Made by a program: the position numbers and the translations under genes. Shown here piece after piece: positions 7,057-15,888 of a DNA stretch of 64,000 nucleotides (the stretch's first letter is position 1; every line of letters starts with the position of its first letter). A model generated the notes under the pieces. That model was not told where the DNA came from, made no database searches, and saw nothing but the letters and a program-made list of their open reading frames with translations. Origin of the DNA: Mycolicibacterium goodii (lineage in GTDB: Bacteria > Actinomycetota > Actinomycetes > Mycobacteriales > Mycobacteriaceae); NCBI RefSeq assembly GCF_001187505.1, contig NZ_CP012150.1, forward strand, positions 434,001 through 498,000, in the 5' to 3' direction.

Positions 7057-8496
7057 TCACCCGGCAGGAGTCCGGCGTGCTCCTTCAAAAGCCAGTGTCG
7101 GGTGCAGGTCACGGACGGGACTGAGGTCTTCGAGTGCGGTGGCGATGTGGAGGACCGTGGATTCCGCGTGCCAGTTGCCTGCAATCTGAATTCCGATGGG
7201 GAGGCCATCGCTGCTGGTGCCGAAGCGCATCGACAACGCGGGCAAACCGGTGATGTTGAATTGGACGGTGAATGTTTGAACGTGGTTGGCATCGACGGTT
7301 TTTCCATCGATGATGAACTTCGTCAGGCCGTGCTGGTGAGCTGGGATGGGCAGCACGGGTAGCAGCAGCGCGTCATACCGGGTGAAAAATTCGGCGTAGC
7401 CGTCGCGGATTCTCTCGAAGCCCTGCTCGGCAGCGATGTAACCCTCGATCGACGTGTCGGGGGTGTTGAGCATCGATGTGGACATCGTGAACATCTCCGC
7501 CTCGCGGCCCCTGGTCGCTGCGGCCATCGCAGGTTTGAGTTCCATCACGTGCTGCAGGTTGAACAGCGCCAGCGGGTTGTCGCGTTCGAGCGCGGGGATT
7601 GTGACTTCCTCGACGTGTACGCCGGTGCTTGCGAGGGCGTTCGCAGCGTCGCGGACGGTGGCTGCGACTTCCGGATCGACGGGTCCCAGACCGGAGTCGA
7701 CGAGCCAGCCGACGCGCAACGGGCGGTTCGGGCTGTCTCCGCGGCCGCTGTCGAAGGCCCTCGGTGTCACTGCGAAGCCGTCCGCGCCGTCGGGTCCGGA
7801 CAGCAGCGAGTAGGTAAGGGCGATGTCGCGGACGGTTCTGGCCATAGGGCCGACATGCCAGTTTCGACGCGGGACGCGAGGCCAGACTCCGGTCATCGGG
7901 ATGCGCCCGTGCGTGGGTTTGAGTGCAACGATTCCGGTCTGGGCGGCGGGGCCGCGCACCGATATGGCCAGGTCGGTGCCGAGGCCGAAGGGGCTCATGC
8001 CGGCTGCGATCGCCGCTGATTCGCCGCCGCTGGATCCTCCGGGGGTGCGTTCCAGGTTCCAAGGGTTGTTGGTCCGCCCGGTGAGCAGGTTGTTGCTCTC
8101 GGTCGAGTACGAAAACTCCGGCAGGTTGGTCTTGGCCAGTAGGATTCCGCCAGCGTTCTTGATTCGAGCCACGCTGGTTGCGTCTGTTGTAGGGGTCCGC
8201 CCCGCGAAGATCGGCGAGCCTCGTTGGGTGAGCACGCCTGCCGTGTCGATCGAGTCCTTCACCGTGAAGGGCACACCGTGCAAGGGACCCACGTCGTGGC
8301 CCGCGGCCAGGTCTACGTCGGCGGCGTGCGCGGCGTCGAGAACGTCCTCCGCGATGGTCACGATGGCGTTGATGTCCGGGTTGGTGGCCTCGATCCGTGC
8401 CAGGTGCGCACGCACCAGGTCGACCGATGACACAGCCCGGGTGCGGATCAGCTCTGCCATGGAAGTGGCGTCGTTGTAGATCAGTTCGTCGGACAT
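7057..8496 (-). CDS. Amidase signature family hydrolase
   Basis: This 479-residue protein fits the amidase signature family, which hydrolyses carboxylic amides with a Ser-Ser-Lys triad. The catalytic lysine is in VPFTVKDS, the cis-serine is in PGGSSGGESAA, and the nucleophile is expected in GTDLAISVRGPA. The usual form of that last motif is GSDIGGSIRxPA, so the two glycines of the oxyanion hole are replaced by Ala-Ile, which could alter activity. ATG 8496 has AAGGAGG upstream; a longer in-frame extension would cross the operator. The TetR gene at 8590-9177, upstream on the same strand, shares its operator sequence and probably controls it. Confidence 0.88.
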   Translation of the reverse strand: MSDELIYNDATSMAELIRTRAVSSVDLVRAHLARIEATNPDINAIVTIAEDVLDAAHAADVDLAAGHDVGPLHGVPFTVKDSIDTAGVLTQRGSPIFAGRTPTTDATSVARIKNAGGILLAKTNLPEFSYSTESNNLLTGRTNNPWNLERTPGGSSGGESAAIAAGMSPFGLGTDLAISVRGPAAQTGIVALKPTHGRIPMTGVWPRVPRRNWHVGPMARTVRDIALTYSLLSGPDGADGFAVTPRAFDSGRGDSPNRPLRVGWLVDSGLGPVDPEVAATVRDAANALASTGVHVEEVTIPALERDNPLALFNLQHVMELKPAMAAATRGREAEMFTMSTSMLNTPDTSIEGYIAAEQGFERIRDGYAEFFTRYDALLLPVLPIPAHQHGLTKFIIDGKTVDANHVQTFTVQFNITGLPALSMRFGTSSDGLPIGIQIAGNWHAESTVLHIATALEDLSPVRDLHPTLAFEGARRTPAG

Positions 8497-8519
8497 GATT
8501 CCTCCTTGATGCGCTCTAG

Positions 8520-8534
8520 TAGACCGGTCGACTA
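8520..8534. promoter_or_regulatory. TetR operator upstream of the amidase
   Basis: TAGACCGGTCGACTA lies 24 bases before the amidase start. It differs at one base from the palindrome ahead of the adjacent TetR gene (9198-9212). The pair points to one regulator controlling both genes. Confidence 0.65.
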
Positions 8535-8589
8535 TCACTAGATAGGGGTTGGTTGGTGGTCGAGATGGCCAGCGTGCGGGAGCGGATTG

Positions 8590-9177
8590 TCAGATGTGCA
8601 ACACCTGATGTGTGTAAGCCATCACCGTGTCGAGGTGCTCTGGATTGCGATTGACCTTCGCGAGGACGCTCGCCCCAATCCATGCGCTGTAGAGCGTGTT
8701 CGCCGCGACCGCGGGCGTGACCTCCAGTGACACTGAACCGTCTTCGACGCCGGCGGCCAGCATTCCTTCGAGGCGGTCCAGGATGCCCGCCGTGCCCTGC
8801 TGCAGGATCAGCCGCATCGGCTCCGACAAGTCGGACACCTCAGCGGCCAATTTCACGACGAGGCAACGGCCTTGACAGTCGTCGACAGTCTGCTTGTCGT
8901 AGAACTGCTGCCAGTAGGTCATAAGCTGCTCTGCGGGGCTGGCGCCCGGCATGGCGATTATGCGGTTCATGTTGGCCAGATAGCTGGTGAAGTAGTTCTG
9001 GAGCATCGCCTCACCGAACGCGTCCCTCGAGTTGAAGTAGTGATAGAAGGAGCCTTTCGGAACGCCGGCCGCCGTCAGTATTTCAGTGAGGCCGACGGCC
9101 GAGTACCCCTTCTGAACCATCAGCTGTTCGGCTGTGTCGAGGATCGTCTGCCGGGTGTCGGTCTTCGCCGTTGTCAC
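8590..9177 (-). CDS. TetR/AcrR family regulator
   Basis: This 195-residue protein has an N-terminal TetR helix-turn-helix (residues about 8-54: RQTILDTAEQLMVQKGYSAVGLTEIL, then GVPKGSFYHYFNSRDAF, with the FYHYF recognition signature). The C-terminal ligand domain resembles the TetR_C_16/NemR-like group, with a single cysteine in DDCQGRCL. It starts at GTG 9177. The same palindrome lies 20 bases upstream of it and upstream of the amidase, so it probably represses both. Confidence 0.9.
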   Translation of the reverse strand: MTTAKTDTRQTILDTAEQLMVQKGYSAVGLTEILTAAGVPKGSFYHYFNSRDAFGEAMLQNYFTSYLANMNRIIAMPGASPAEQLMTYWQQFYDKQTVDDCQGRCLVVKLAAEVSDLSEPMRLILQQGTAGILDRLEGMLAAGVEDGSVSLEVTPAVAANTLYSAWIGASVLAKVNRNPEHLDTVMAYTHQVLHI

Positions 9178-9197
9178 GTTTCGACGCTAACACCGAG

Positions 9198-9212
9198 TAG
9201 ACCGGTCGTCTA
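9198..9212. promoter_or_regulatory. TetR operator, autoregulatory copy
   Basis: TAGACCGGTCGTCTA is a perfect TAGAC-N5-GTCTA palindrome, 20 bases ahead of the GTG start of the TetR gene. A one-mismatch copy precedes the amidase. Confidence 0.65.
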
Positions 9213-9331
9213 GTCCTCAATTCGTCTTGCGGGGTCCGGTTACCCGGACCTGAAGGTGTCGCCGGCACCGGAAGGCGGTCGTGTGTCACACAGAACCGTT
9301 GTCAAACGGCTCGCGATACGGCTCGTGACCC

Positions 9332-9670
9332 TCAATCGCGCATCAGGGCCGCGACGCCGAGCGTCCAGAACGGCCGCAGGGCGATGCCGGGGCCCTGTGC
9401 CGGCCACCCGTCGAAGCGGACATCGTGATGGTCGTCAGGGTCGACGGTGTTGTGCCGGAACCGGATCCGTCGACCGACCCAGCGCTCAGGCGAGCCCCAT
9501 CCGTCTTCCTCGCCCCGGCCCCCTCGGTGGGGCCAAACCCGCCGACGAGTGCCGGCACCTCCGGTGCCGCCGTCGAGGGAGTACCCGTCTCCGCCCTGCG
9601 GCGTTGAGTGAGATCGGTGTTCTTGCTGATCGCCGAACTGATTGGTCAGGGTGTTCAACACCCATGGCAT
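9332..9670 (-). CDS. Unrecognised short reading frame downstream of a TetR gene
   Basis: From ATG 9670 the frame encodes about 112 residues (MPWVLNTLTNQFGDQ near the start, DPDDHHDVRFDGWPAQG and LRPFWTLGVAAL near the end). I do not recognise a family. The central part is rich in Gly and Arg, which is common in frames that are not translated in high-GC DNA, but the C-terminal third looks protein-like. It follows the TetR gene at 9718 in the same direction. It may be a remnant. The rest of 9213-9717 shows nothing. Confidence 0.3.
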   Translation of the reverse strand: MPWVLNTLTNQFGDQQEHRSHSTPQGGDGYSLDGGTGGAGTRRRVWPHRGGRGEEDGWGSPERWVGRRIRFRHNTVDPDDHHDVRFDGWPAQGPGIALRPFWTLGVAALMRD

Positions 9671-9717
9671 CAACGGGCGTGCTCTGCAGCGTGCGTCCGG
9701 TGTCACAGCGGCGCGCT

Positions 9718-10269
9718 TCAGCAGTCGAGCACGGCCTTCACGGCAGCCGCAACCAGTTCTGAATCCGCGTCGTCGATTGCGGCTCCGAGTGGTGGCTGCG
9801 AAAGCGCAATGACGATGTGCAACAGCATCTCTGGCGGGTAGTGGGTGGTGACGATCCCGTCCCGCTGCGCTGCGCGGATCGCATCCAACTTCGCTTCGGT
9901 TGCCGCGACGACCGACGCGAGTCTCAAGCCCGCCCCGTCACGTTCAAGACGGTCCCAGGTCGCGATGCGGAGGATCTTCGGATTCCGTCGGTGCTGTTCG
10001 AACAGTGCCGCGGCGTATGCCGGCAGATTCGCGACATCCAGCGGTACCGCGTCGACGGTGGCCACGACGATGGCATCGAAGACGGCGTCAAAGAGAAGAT
10101 CTTTACTCCCGAAGTAGCGATAGATCATCGCCTTGTTGCTCTTGGCTGCCGCCGCGATCCTGTCGATCCGTCCCCCCGCGAGCCCGAACGACGCGAATTC
10201 GTCGATTGCCGCGTCGAGGATGCGTTGCTTGGTCAACGCTGAGTCCTTCGCCCGGGACGGGGTGGTCAT
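9718..10269 (-). CDS. TetR family regulator
   Basis: This 183-residue protein has a TetR DNA-binding domain at residues about 13-60 (LTKQRILDAAIDEFASFG, then RIAAAAKSNKAMIYRYFGSKDLL, with the IYRYFGSK signature). The C-terminal part resembles the TetR_C_17-like group. ATG 10269 is chosen because an upstream extension would run into the divergent promoter. It is divergent from an MDR reductase at 10381 with a long inverted repeat between them, so autoregulation and control of that reductase are likely. Confidence 0.9.
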   Translation of the reverse strand: MTTPSRAKDSALTKQRILDAAIDEFASFGLAGGRIDRIAAAAKSNKAMIYRYFGSKDLLFDAVFDAIVVATVDAVPLDVANLPAYAAALFEQHRRNPKILRIATWDRLERDGAGLRLASVVAATEAKLDAIRAAQRDGIVTTHYPPEMLLHIVIALSQPPLGAAIDDADSELVAAAVKAVLDC

Positions 10270-10287
10270 GACGGTTGAGACTAGTGC

Positions 10288-10349
10288 AAGTAACCAGTCG
10301 TTTGCATGTAACGTACACTCGACTTCGCGGTGCAACTAACTGGTTACTT
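10288..10349. promoter_or_regulatory. Paired 11-bp inverted repeats in a divergent promoter
   Basis: AAGTAACCAGT (10288-10298) and ACTGGTTACTT (10339-10349) are exact inverted copies separated by 40 bases. The second copy also contains TAAC-TG-GTTA, itself a palindrome. The two sites lie between the TetR gene and the MDR reductase and are good candidate operators. Confidence 0.6.
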
Positions 10350-10380
10350 ACATCGCCGAAGAAGCTTGGAAGGGACTGAC

Positions 10381-11394
10381 ATGCGGAAGTGGATCATCAA
10401 ACCTCATGAGAGCGGGCTCGACGCCTTGACGTTGGTGGACGGCGCGATACCCGAACCAGGGCCAGGACAGGTGCGCATCGCAGTCAAGGCGGCGTCCTTG
10501 AACTATCGCGATCAAATTATCCTCAACGGCGGCTACGGACAGGTCATCACGACGGACACAATCCCCGCATCCGACGCCGCCGGCGTCATCGACGCGGTCG
10601 GTGAGGGTGTCGACAGTTGGGCCGTCGGTGATGACGTCATCACTGTCTACTTCGCCGACTGGGTCGACGGACCGCCGCCCACGGGAATGGGCTTCGGACT
10701 GGGGTCACCCGGCGAGGACGGTGTGCTGGCCGAGTACATCACGCTGCCCGCCGACCGAGTCGTCGCGAAACCCAAGTCTCTGGACTACATTCAAGCCGCC
10801 ACTCTTACATGCGCCGGACTGACGGCGTGGACCGCGTTGACCGAAGAGCACCCGGTCCTGGCCGGGCAAACCGTTCTGACATTGGGAAGCGGTGGAGTGT
10901 CGGTGTTCGCGCTGCAACTCGCCCAGGCGATGGGCGCCACGGTCATCGTAACCACCGGCGGCAATGACAAGAGCGCTCGGCTGATCGACCTGGGGGCCGC
11001 CCGCGTCATCAACTACCGCACCGACGAAACCTGGGGTGAGACCGCGTACGCAGCGACTGGCGGAGCCGACAAAGTCGTCAACGCCGCGGGCGGAGACGCC
11101 ATGCTCCAATCCATCATGGCGGTCGCGAACGGAGGTGAGATCGCTGTCATGGGCGTGTTTTCCGATGGCGACGCCCCGCCGCCGCTGCCGATCCTCATGG
11201 CCAAGGGGGCATCCATTCGCGGTACCGCAGTTGGTGGCCGCGTGGCGTTGCAGCGTCTCGTCGAGTTCGTCGACACCCACGGCATCGCGCCGGTGATCCA
11301 TAAGGTGTACGGGTTCGACGACGTCAAGGAGGCCTACGCCGCCCAGGCGAGCCCCGACGTCTTCGGCAAGGTGGTCATCGCGATCACCAACTAG
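10381..11394 (+). CDS. MDR superfamily zinc-free NAD(P)-dependent alcohol dehydrogenase / quinone reductase
   Basis: This 337-residue protein has the GroES-like N-terminal domain of medium-chain reductases (SLNYRDQIILNGGYG, then PASDAAGVIDAVGEGV) and a Rossmann domain (about residues 160-300) with LTLGSGGVSVFALQLAQ. The cysteines that bind catalytic and structural zinc are absent, which places it with quinone reductase/NADPH-dependent members. ATG 10381 follows GAAGGGACTGAC; the frame is open further upstream but crosses the operator. Substrate unknown. It is divergent from, and probably regulated by, the TetR gene at 9718. Confidence 0.88.
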   Translation: MRKWIIKPHESGLDALTLVDGAIPEPGPGQVRIAVKAASLNYRDQIILNGGYGQVITTDTIPASDAAGVIDAVGEGVDSWAVGDDVITVYFADWVDGPPPTGMGFGLGSPGEDGVLAEYITLPADRVVAKPKSLDYIQAATLTCAGLTAWTALTEEHPVLAGQTVLTLGSGGVSVFALQLAQAMGATVIVTTGGNDKSARLIDLGAARVINYRTDETWGETAYAATGGADKVVNAAGGDAMLQSIMAVANGGEIAVMGVFSDGDAPPPLPILMAKGASIRGTAVGGRVALQRLVEFVDTHGIAPVIHKVYGFDDVKEAYAAQASPDVFGKVVIAITN

Positions 11395-11625
11395 TGTTGC
11401 GCGTCATCAAGGAGTTCACAGTCTGGGATGATGGTGTATCCCGACGACGGCTGCCAAGCCATCCGCCGCGGCTCCTTCAACAGCGTGAAAGAACTGATGA
11501 CCACCATCACCGCACTCACCCACGGCTGAAACCAACGCTGCCACCCATCCATTCGTCTGGACCAAACCCGCCGACGAATCCTGCCCCACACCCGTAAACC
11601 AAATTCAGACGCGAGGCACTAGATG
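11395..11625 (+). pseudogene. Decayed C-terminus of a second IS630-type transposase
   Basis: The segment encodes RRGSFNSVKELMTTITALTH, then HG followed by a stop where the family has Trp-Asn, and after a two-base shift PFVWTKPADE. This is the C-terminal end of an IS630-type transposase, different in sequence from the remnant at 6887. The stop and the frameshift show it is dead. It lies between the MDR reductase and the terpene operon; the remaining bases to 11714 show no gene. Confidence 0.75.
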
Positions 11626-11714
11626 CATTTGAGTGAATAGTCATCTCATGTCAGCTGCACGGGCTGTTGGTCGCGTAGGGGTTCGGCTCGGCACGCGTAC
11701 GCCGGCGCTTCGCG

Positions 11715-12812
11715 TTACTCATCGAGAGCGTCCCAGTACCACTGGATGGATTTCGGCCGCGGGAACGGAGTGGTGAACGATCGATCGTGGCTGACCTCGT
11801 GGATAGGCTGGACATCGAAGCCGTTGTCGCCGACGTCGGCGATCTGTTGTGGGGACAGGATGTAGCGCGGTAAGAGTCGTTGCCATTCAAGCGTGCCGCG
11901 AACGATATTGGACATGTCTTCCAGGTAACCGTCGAGCTCCGGATCGCCCAAACGTACGAGTTGGGCCTTCAAGTCGAGAAAGACTTGCATGATCTGCTCC
12001 ACGAAGTGCCGGGAATGGTCGATGGCCTCGGGGATGGAACAGCCTCGTTCGTTGGCGATTATCGCAACGATGTTGGATTCCAATGACCTTTGATGCCGCT
12101 CCCACCCGTACGACGCGATATCAGTCGGCACTGTGAGCAACACGATCGAGGCATGGGTGATTGCCCGGACTGCTCGCATGCTTGTGTAATCGGCGTTGAG
12201 CCACCGTCGGCTTGCCACTTGTGTGAAATAGAGACTGCTCGCGTTTCCGCCGTCCATCGGTCGCACGATGAGATGTTCATCGAGGTTCCGAAGGTGGGAA
12301 CTCACACGGTCGCTGACACCGCAGTACGCTCCGACCATCCATTGGAAGTGTTCCAACCCGATGGCCGAAGCTACCAGGTAGCCAGACCGTGCCTCGACTC
12401 GCGAAAAGATATCTTGGAGGGACATTTCGAATCCGCGCAGCGTGTCGTCGCCTGCCGACAACTCGCGCGGATTCAAGCACCGAGTCATCATGCTGGCCGC
12501 TACATACCCGAATCGTGAGGGATCTCGGGCAATATCGCCGTCATCGCAGTATGCGTCGTCGAAGAGCAGTGCCCACATGAGCCAGTCGCTGAGTAACTGG
12601 ACACCTTCTTCGTCACCTTCCGGCGCGTAATACGACGCTAGACGGCCTGTGCCCATCGCCTTCGTAGTTCGGAGCGACTGGGCGTCGAAGCCGCATGCTT
12701 CGAAGAACTTTTCGGAGGCCGCTTGATATTTCTGCGCGTCCGGCTTCTCTTTCAATTCGATTGGGCACCAAAGCGGGCCAATGTCGAGCCCCCTCGTCAG
12801 TTCAGCGGTCAC
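11715..12812 (-). CDS. Class I terpene cyclase
   Basis: This 365-residue protein matches bacterial class I terpene synthases, which ionise a prenyl diphosphate and cyclise it. The aspartate-rich motif DDAYCDD is at residues 85-91. The NSE-type triad reads TDIASYGWE at 230-238, so Thr replaces the usual first Asn while Asp231, Ser234 and Glu238 are kept. Arg184 lies 46 residues before the triad, as the diphosphate sensor should, and the C-terminal RY pair is at 316-317. GTG 12812 has AGGAGGG ten bases upstream. It is the last gene of the terpenoid operon, 105 bases after ispG. The product is unknown; the prenyl synthase upstream suggests a C15 or C20 substrate. Confidence 0.88.
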   Translation of the reverse strand: MTAELTRGLDIGPLWCPIELKEKPDAQKYQAASEKFFEACGFDAQSLRTTKAMGTGRLASYYAPEGDEEGVQLLSDWLMWALLFDDAYCDDGDIARDPSRFGYVAASMMTRCLNPRELSAGDDTLRGFEMSLQDIFSRVEARSGYLVASAIGLEHFQWMVGAYCGVSDRVSSHLRNLDEHLIVRPMDGGNASSLYFTQVASRRWLNADYTSMRAVRAITHASIVLLTVPTDIASYGWERHQRSLESNIVAIIANERGCSIPEAIDHSRHFVEQIMQVFLDLKAQLVRLGDPELDGYLEDMSNIVRGTLEWQRLLPRYILSPQQIADVGDNGFDVQPIHEVSHDRSFTTPFPRPKSIQWYWDALDE

Positions 12813-12917
12813 TGGCGTTCCCTCCTAATTGGGTGTTGTCGCACACGCGGTCGATGGGTCTGTGGTGATAAACGTCTTTCGGCCCCAGCCACGCCATCGG
12901 CGGTCACGGGGCTCATA

Positions 12918-14054
12918 TCAATCGCGGGTCGGTGATTGCGAGAGGTGAAGTGCCTCTTCGATGAGTGTCTCCACGATCTGGGCCTCGGGCACGGTCTTGA
13001 TGACCTCGCCCTTGACGAAGATCTGGCCCTTGCCGTTGCCGGAGGCCACACCGAGATCGGCCTCGCGGGCCTCACCGGGTCCGTTGACCACGCAACCCAT
13101 CACGGCGACCCGCAGCGGGACATCCAGACCGTCCAGACCCGCGGTGACCGCGTTGGCCAGCGTGTAGACATCGACCTGGGCGCGTCCGCACGACGGGCAC
13201 GACACGATCTCCAGTCCGCGCGGCCGCAGGTTCAGCGATTCCAGGATCTGGTTGCCGACCTTGACCTCCTCGGCCGGCGGCGCCGACAGCGACACCCGGA
13301 TGGTGTCGCCGATGCCCTTGGACAGCAACGCCCCGAACGCGACCGCCGACTTGATGGTGCCCTGGAACGCCGGGCCCGCCTCGGTGACACCGAGGTGCAG
13401 CGGATAGTCGCACTGCGCGGCGAGCTGCTCGTAGGCCGCGACCATGATCACCGGATCGTTGTGCTTGACGCTGATCTTGATGTCGCCGAAGCCGTGCTCC
13501 TCGAACAGCGAGGCCTCCCACAGCGCCGATTCCACCAGCGCCTCGGGGGTGGCCTTGCCGTACTTCTCCAAAAATCGCTTGTCCAGCGAGCCCGCGTTGA
13601 CGCCGATGCGGATCGGGATGCCCGCATCCCCGGCGGCCTTGGCGACCTCCTTCACCCGGCCGTCGAACTCCTTGATGTTGCCCGGATTCACCCGCACCGC
13701 GGCACATCCCGCGTCGATCGCGGCGAAGATGTACTTGGGCTGGAAGTGGATGTCGGCGATCACCGGGATCTGGCTGTGCCGCGCGATCTCGGCGAGCGCA
13801 TCGGCGTCCTCCTGACGCGGGCACGCCACCCGCACGATGTCACAACCCGACGCGGTCAGCTCGGCGATCTGCTGCAGCGTGGAGTTGACGTCGTGGGTCT
13901 TGGTGGTGCACATGGACTGCACCGCGATGGGATGCTCGCTGCCCACCCCGACACCACCCACATCGAGCTGTCGGGTTTTGCGCCGGGGCGCCAGCGTGGG
14001 CGGCGGCTGTCCAGAACCCATAGCCGGCATACCCAGATCCGTGGTCGCTGTCAT
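12918..14054 (-). CDS. ispG: 4-hydroxy-3-methylbut-2-enyl diphosphate synthase (flavodoxin/ferredoxin type)
   Basis: This 378-residue enzyme makes HMBPP from MEcPP, the penultimate step of the MEP isoprenoid pathway, using a [4Fe-4S] cluster. The cluster ligands are Cys286, Cys289 (CPSCGR) and Cys321 ([11 protein letters not shown]), with the fourth ligand Glu328. The TIM-barrel half is complete ([18 protein letters not shown]). It lies 34 bases after dxs in the same operon. Its base composition looks different from its neighbours: 60-base rows counted by hand gave mostly about 70% GC, against 52-67% in the cyclase and dxs. It may therefore be a copy recruited from the host's own ispG. Confidence 0.95.
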   Translation of the reverse strand: MTATTDLGMPAMGSGQPPPTLAPRRKTRQLDVGGVGVGSEHPIAVQSMCTTKTHDVNSTLQQIAELTASGCDIVRVACPRQEDADALAEIARHSQIPVIADIHFQPKYIFAAIDAGCAAVRVNPGNIKEFDGRVKEVAKAAGDAGIPIRIGVNAGSLDKRFLEKYGKATPEALVESALWEASLFEEHGFGDIKISVKHNDPVIMVAAYEQLAAQCDYPLHLGVTEAGPAFQGTIKSAVAFGALLSKGIGDTIRVSLSAPPAEEVKVGNQILESLNLRPRGLEIVSCPSCGRAQVDVYTLANAVTAGLDGLDVPLRVAVMGCVVNGPGEAREADLGVASGNGKGQIFVKGEVIKTVPEAQIVETLIEEALHLSQSPTRD

Positions 14055-14088
14055 AACGTCATCAATCGGTGTCGGGTCAAGGTGGTGG

Positions 14089-15888
14089 TCACGTGTAGGC
14101 CTCTACTTCGTTCCGCCGTAACAGATTTAAGCCTTTACGCACGATGCCGGGGGCGTCGAGCTCATATCGGCTGAGCAACGCGCTGCGGCTTGCCGCAGGC
14201 AGGAAACGTGTCGGCAGCGCCATCGTGTGGACTTGTGTGTGCGACATACCATCGAGTGCGGACGTCAAGCGGGAACCCAACGATCCCAGGGCAATTGTGT
14301 CCTCAGCGGTGATGACCACGCGATGCTGTCGGGCGAGGTCGACGAGGCTGCGGTCGATCGGGCTGGTCCACCGCGGGTCGACGACCGTAACACCCACACC
14401 GTGCTGACGTAAACCGTCAGCGGCCGACAGGCATGTTGCGGCCAGCGGACCCACAGGGATGAGCAGCACCTCCGCATCGTCATCGGCGCGCAGAACATCA
14501 CACGCCCCGACGCGCTGCAACGCGGGGATAGGCTCTGCTGCCGGGCCTTTCGGGTATCGAATTACCGTAGGCGCCGGCATCGCAACTGCTTCTCGCAGCA
14601 GGACGCCAAGCTCACGCCCGTCACGTGGGCAGCCGATATGAAGGCCGGGAACGGCGCCGAGAATCGCCGTGTCCCACATACCGTTGTGACTCGGCCCGTC
14701 CGGCCCGGTAATCCCTGAACGGTCCAGCACCATCGTCACCGGAAGGTGGTGCAACGCCACATCCATCATGACCTGGTCGAATGCCCGGTTCAGGAAAGTC
14801 GAGTACACGGCGACAACCGGATGCAGCCCCGCCAGAGCCATGCCGGCAGCAGAACAGACAGCGTGCTGTTCAGCGATGCCCACGTCGAACACGCGGTTCG
14901 GGAACACTGCGGCCATCGGGCCGAGCCCGACCTGGTCTCGCATCGCAGCCGCAACCGCTACGACCTCGGCGCGCTCGGCGGCTAGCCGGGTGATCTCCTC
15001 GGCGAAGATATCGGTCCATGTGGTGCTCACAGGTGTGCGTGGAGCTCCGGTTACGGGGTCGATAGCCCCGATAGCGTGCATGCATTCGGCGTCGTCAGCC
15101 TCGGCAAGCGCATAGCCTCTACCCTTTATCGTCTGGGTGTGCACGACGACTGGTCGACGCGACTCAGCGGCCTCGCGGAGCGCGTCTTCGAGTTGCGCAA
15201 GGTCATGACCATCCACAGGGCCGATGTACTTGAACCCCAGCGCACCGAAGAAGTCGACAGGAGTGCCCCGATCTGCTGACGTTCCATTCAGTAGACGTGA
15301 CAGGCTGCCGGCGGTGGGCGCGTACGAGCGGCCGTTATCGTTGAGCACGAGGACGACCGGCCGATCCTGGGCTCCGCCGATGTTGTTGAGCGCCTCCCAG
15401 GCCATCCCGCCGGTGAGGGCACCGTCCCCGACCACCGCGACTATTCTGCGGTGCTGTTGACCGGCGAGTTGGCGCGCTTTGGCGAGCCCGTCAGCGTAGG
15501 ACAATGCTGTTGATGCGTGCGAATTCTCGATGACATCGTGCACGGACTCACTACTGGACGGGTACCCGGACAAGCCACCCTCCTGTCGCAGCGTGGAGAA
15601 GAGCGCGCCTCGGCCCGTGATGATCTTGTGTACGTAGGCCTGGTGGCCGGTGTCGAACAAGATGGTGTCTGAAGGGGATTCGAATACTCGATGCAAGGCG
15701 ATGGTCAATTCCACAACGCCGAGATTCGGTCCGAGATGACCGCCAGTGGTGGTCACTTCGTTGATCAGATGCCGACGAATCTCGTCGGCCAGCCCCGATA
15801 GGTCGTCGTCGTCGATACGACGCAGCGTCTGCGGGCTGAGGTCCACCAGCGTGGTCGGGGGCATCGGATGTGCCGGTGTGCTAGTCAT
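14089..15888 (-). CDS. dxs: 1-deoxy-D-xylulose-5-phosphate synthase
   Basis: This 599-residue thiamine-diphosphate enzyme condenses pyruvate and glyceraldehyde-3-phosphate, the entry and main flux-controlling step of the MEP pathway. Visible motifs are GHLGPNLG (50-57), [13 protein letters not shown] (81-93), the ThDP/magnesium motif GDGALTGG...NN (154-169) and the catalytic Glu340 in [24 protein letters not shown] is also present. It is somewhat shorter than housekeeping mycobacterial Dxs (about 640) and looks complete. Its ATG overlaps the ispH stop by four bases (ATGA), indicating translational coupling. It is comparable in setting to M. tuberculosis dxs2. Confidence 0.95.
   Translation of the reverse strand: MTSTPAHPMPPTTLVDLSPQTLRRIDDDDLSGLADEIRRHLINEVTTTGGHLGPNLGVVELTIALHRVFESPSDTILFDTGHQAYVHKIITGRGALFSTLRQEGGLSGYPSSSESVHDVIENSHASTALSYADGLAKARQLAGQQHRRIVAVVGDGALTGGMAWEALNNIGGAQDRPVVLVLNDNGRSYAPTAGSLSRLLNGTSADRGTPVDFFGALGFKYIGPVDGHDLAQLEDALREAAESRRPVVVHTQTIKGRGYALAEADDAECMHAIGAIDPVTGAPRTPVSTTWTDIFAEEITRLAAERAEVVAVAAAMRDQVGLGPMAAVFPNRVFDVGIAEQHAVCSAAGMALAGLHPVVAVYSTFLNRAFDQVMMDVALHHLPVTMVLDRSGITGPDGPSHNGMWDTAILGAVPGLHIGCPRDGRELGVLLREAVAMPAPTVIRYPKGPAAEPIPALQRVGACDVLRADDDAEVLLIPVGPLAATCLSAADGLRQHGVGVTVVDPRWTSPIDRSLVDLARQHRVVITAEDTIALGSLGSRLTSALDGMSHTQVHTMALPTRFLPAASRSALLSRYELDAPGIVRKGLNLLRRNEVEAYT

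Noticed and set aside
12936..14174. 412-residue frame opposite ispG
   Set aside because: It mirrors the high-GC ispG codons and is rich in Arg, His and Asp with no motif.
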